Below, piece by piece: positions 6,483 through 7,406 of a stretch of 7,406 bases of DNA (position 1 is the first letter of the stretch; every line of letters starts with the position of its first letter). A program made the translations under genes and the position numbers. Under the pieces are notes generated by a model. The model was not told where the DNA came from and ran no database searches. It saw only the letters and a program-made list of their open reading frames with translations. The stretch is from Enorma sp964624825 (GTDB lineage Bacteria; Actinomycetota; Coriobacteriia; Coriobacteriales; Coriobacteriaceae): NCBI GenBank assembly GCA_964624825.1, contig CAZUYD010000048.1, forward strand, positions 1 to 7,406. Direction: 5' to 3'.

Positions 6483-6576
6483 GGAAGCTGCTCCGAATTC
6501 GACGAAACATGACGCGCGTGCGTTTCAGCTTGCATTGAACCATGCGCGCCGGGCAGAATCAATGCGTACCGTGCGG

Positions 6577-6622
6577 GTTGTGCCGCCGCCGCATGCGCAG
6601 CGCACAACGGCGTTCAATTGTA
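6577..6622 (-). promoter_or_regulatory. Possible U32 promoter -10 with 5'-end leader hairpin
   Basis: On the minus strand TACAAT (6622-6617) is a good -10 hexamer, though no convincing -35 lies 16-18 bases upstream. About eight bases downstream, where transcription would begin, GTTGTGC (6608-6602) pairs with GCACAAC (6583-6577), with further GC pairs inside the loop. The mRNA would then start with a strong stem-loop about 95 bases ahead of the U32 start codon. A perfect GGAGC...GCTCC inverted repeat (6630-6634 and 6643-6647) lies just upstream of the -10. The hairpin is seen; the promoter is inferred. Confidence 0.35.
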
Positions 6623-6699
6623 GCGCGTAGGAGCCGGCCGTAGCTCCCAATGCGATACCCACGCGCGCTCGGCATGCTGAAGCAAAGCCATAATGATAA

Positions 6700-6803
6700 A
6701 TGCGCTGGCTTGCATGCTAGATGCGCTGGTCTACATGCCGTTCTTTTCCCGTGCCGCGCCTTCATCGGGATCGTTGGGGTCATCGGTGAGCTGGTCTGCA
6801 TGC
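6700..6803. repeat. Three dispersed 14-bp repeats
   Basis: GCTGGYYTRCATGC occurs at 6704-6717, 6725-6738 and 6790-6803. The first two sit in a longer tandem unit beginning ATGCGCTGG (6700 and 6721) with a 21-base period. The third copy lacks the ATGC lead. No function is evident; they may be duplications within decayed DNA or a binding-site cluster. Confidence 0.5.
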
Positions 6804-6957
6804 TCCTCCCTTGTTGCTTCCCGCCCATCGGTTGCCGGCAGCGCTTCGTCGGCCGCATAGACCGCTTGTCGTCAAGGTCGCTTAGCCATTTGCCTGTCAG
6901 CCAACAACGCTTCGTTGCCGCGTAGGCCTCTTGTGCAACGTGCGTCCTTACGGCCAT
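6731..6957 (-). pseudogene. Possible decayed small gene with acidic C terminus
   Basis: Read on the minus strand from ATG 6957, MAVRTHVAQEAYAA is followed, after one apparently missing base near 6918, by NEALLADRQMAKRP, an in-frame TGA near 6880, RQAVYAADEALPATDG, and an acidic tail EEHADQLTDDPNDPDEG ending at TAG 6733-6731. The tail has the composition of a real soluble C terminus. The two AxxYAAxEAL segments are imperfect duplicates: the underlying DNA (6908-6934 and 6842-6869) repeats with a period of about 65 bases. An open frame with no interruption also crosses this stretch (6559-7122, minus) but its product is Arg/Cys/Trp/Pro-rich and unlike a protein. No family is recognised. Third-base bias does not clearly favour this reading, so confidence is low. 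Confidence 0.25.
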
Positions 6958-6971
6958 CTCGCCTTGGGTTT

Positions 6972-6995
6972 TGCTGCTTGCGGCACATTTTTTTT
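6972..6995 (+). terminator. Weak hairpin with eight-T tract
   Basis: TGCTG (6972-6976) pairs with CGGCA (6981-6985), including one G-U pair, and is followed after CA by eight T (6988-6995). The shape fits a plus-strand intrinsic terminator, but the stem is only five base pairs and no plus-strand gene is supported upstream. It would insulate the downstream regulator from read-through. Confidence 0.3.
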
Positions 6996-7020
6996 GCACA
7001 TAATTCTGCTCGAATTTTGA

Positions 7021-7061
7021 ACCAAATTGGTAATTAACAGCTGTTCGTGGATTCGAATAAT
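7021..7061 (+). promoter_or_regulatory. Candidate promoter and palindrome before the PRD-type regulator
   Basis: An AT-rich island precedes the regulator. ACCAAATTGGT (7021-7031) is a perfect 11-base palindrome about a central A. TTAACA (7034-7039) and AATAAT (7056-7061) with a 16-base spacer form a reasonable promoter, giving a leader of about 40 bases to the start at 7112. The palindrome just upstream of the -35 could be an operator or activator site. Box assignment is by eye. Confidence 0.35.
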
Positions 7062-7111
7062 AAAAGATGGCGAAGCAAGGTGTACCTGCGTTCTTGGAAC
7101 GGAGGAGATCG

Positions 7112-7324
7112 ATGAAGCTCAACAGTCGGCAAATTCAAACGATTCATATGCTCTCACAGACTGCGGGCGGACTTGCGCTTTCCGCAGTAGCCAAGGAGCA
7201 TGGCATCTCCCTGCGCACGGTCTACTATGACCTCAACGCCATAAACGAGTTCTGTACGGAACACGACCTTGGCCAAGTTCACGTGGTCGATCATCGTCTC
7301 GTGGGCGGCAATGCGCTGCCCTGA
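7112..7324 (+). pseudogene. N-terminal HTH fragment of a PRD/Mga-type regulator
   Basis: The first 70 codons encode a helix-turn-helix of the kind that opens BglG/MtlR-type regulators with PTS regulation domains: SRQIQTIHMLS, then LSAVAKEHGISLRTVYYDLNAIN (the DeoR/Mga-like recognition pattern), then a short wing region ending VDHRLVGGNALP. Full-length members are usually about 500-700 residues and control sugar-uptake genes in response to PTS phosphorylation. Here TGA at 7322-7324 ends the frame. After it, the +1-shifted frame reads SEDAQLMNDMIVHVAM up to the window edge, which resembles the start of a PRD helix, but much closer to the HTH than normal. A frameshift plus internal deletion is therefore likely. 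The start at 7112 has GGAGGAG four bases upstream. The HTH peptide itself could still be made. Confidence 0.55.
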
Positions 7325-7406
7325 AGCCTGCGTGTGGCGCTCTCTCGTTTCTGGCCACTCGGAAGACGCCCAGCTCATGAACGATATGATAGTTCATGTC
7401 GCTATG

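Noticed and set aside
6650..6925. A 91-codon plus-strand frame with a hydrophobic stretch
   Set aside because: It has no ribosome site, and its Cys-Ala-Gly-Leu-His repeats are a by-product of the 14-bp DNA repeats.
6559..7122. An uninterrupted 187-codon minus-strand frame
   Set aside because: The product is rich in Arg, Cys, Trp and Pro with no domain-like pattern, and it spans the poly-T/poly-A tract and the promoter-like AT-rich island before the PRD regulator.
1..7406. CRISPR array, tRNA or rRNA genes
   Set aside because: No regularly spaced repeat-spacer pattern, tRNA cloverleaf signature or rRNA-like stretch was seen on either strand.

Overview
The window is a GC-rich bacterial chromosome segment. 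Its codon use (third positions mostly G or C), strong AGGAGG-type ribosome sites and gene types (a very long peptidase-U32 protein next to an RluA-type pseudouridine synthase, a PRD-type regulator, a DUF3800 protein) fit Actinomycetota, most likely class Coriobacteriia (Collinsella or a relative). The class is inferred from gene style, not from a marker gene.

Layout, left to right. Positions 1-337 hold no supported gene, only a hairpin terminator at 218-251. Positions 338-921 (+) are a badly broken DUF3800 gene in three successive frames, with key acidic and aromatic residues replaced. It converges with a minus-strand unit (976-2281) made of a TetR repressor followed by a class I SAM-dependent methyltransferase that carries a single-base frameshift. 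Two nearly identical 17-bp palindromes, one over the TetR promoter and one just before the methyltransferase, look like the repressor's own operators. A tandem 20-bp repeat (2349-2389) abuts the upstream operator. RidA (2575-2952, +) is divergent from TetR and converges with the next unit.

Positions 2975-6482 (-) hold a two-gene RNA-modification unit. A U32 protein of 891 residues (RlhA/TrhP-like, probably RNA hydroxylation, probably with a 4Fe-4S cluster) is followed one base after its stop by an RluA-family pseudouridine synthase. Positions 6483-7111 are mostly noncoding: a leader hairpin upstream of the U32 gene, short repeats, and what may be a decayed small gene on the minus strand ending at 6731. 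From 7112 (+) the first 70 codons of a PRD/Mga-type helix-turn-helix regulator start with a strong ribosome site and end early at a TGA.

The intact genes (TetR, RidA, RluA-type, U32) sit beside three broken genes and one possible further remnant, so this looks like a region where accessory genes decay around conserved housekeeping RNA-modification and metabolite-repair genes. I found no CRISPR array, tRNA, rRNA or intact mobile element. The best leads for something undescribed are the TetR-methyltransferase unit with paired operators, the phased tandem repeat beside it, and the unusual substitution pattern in the DUF3800 remnant.
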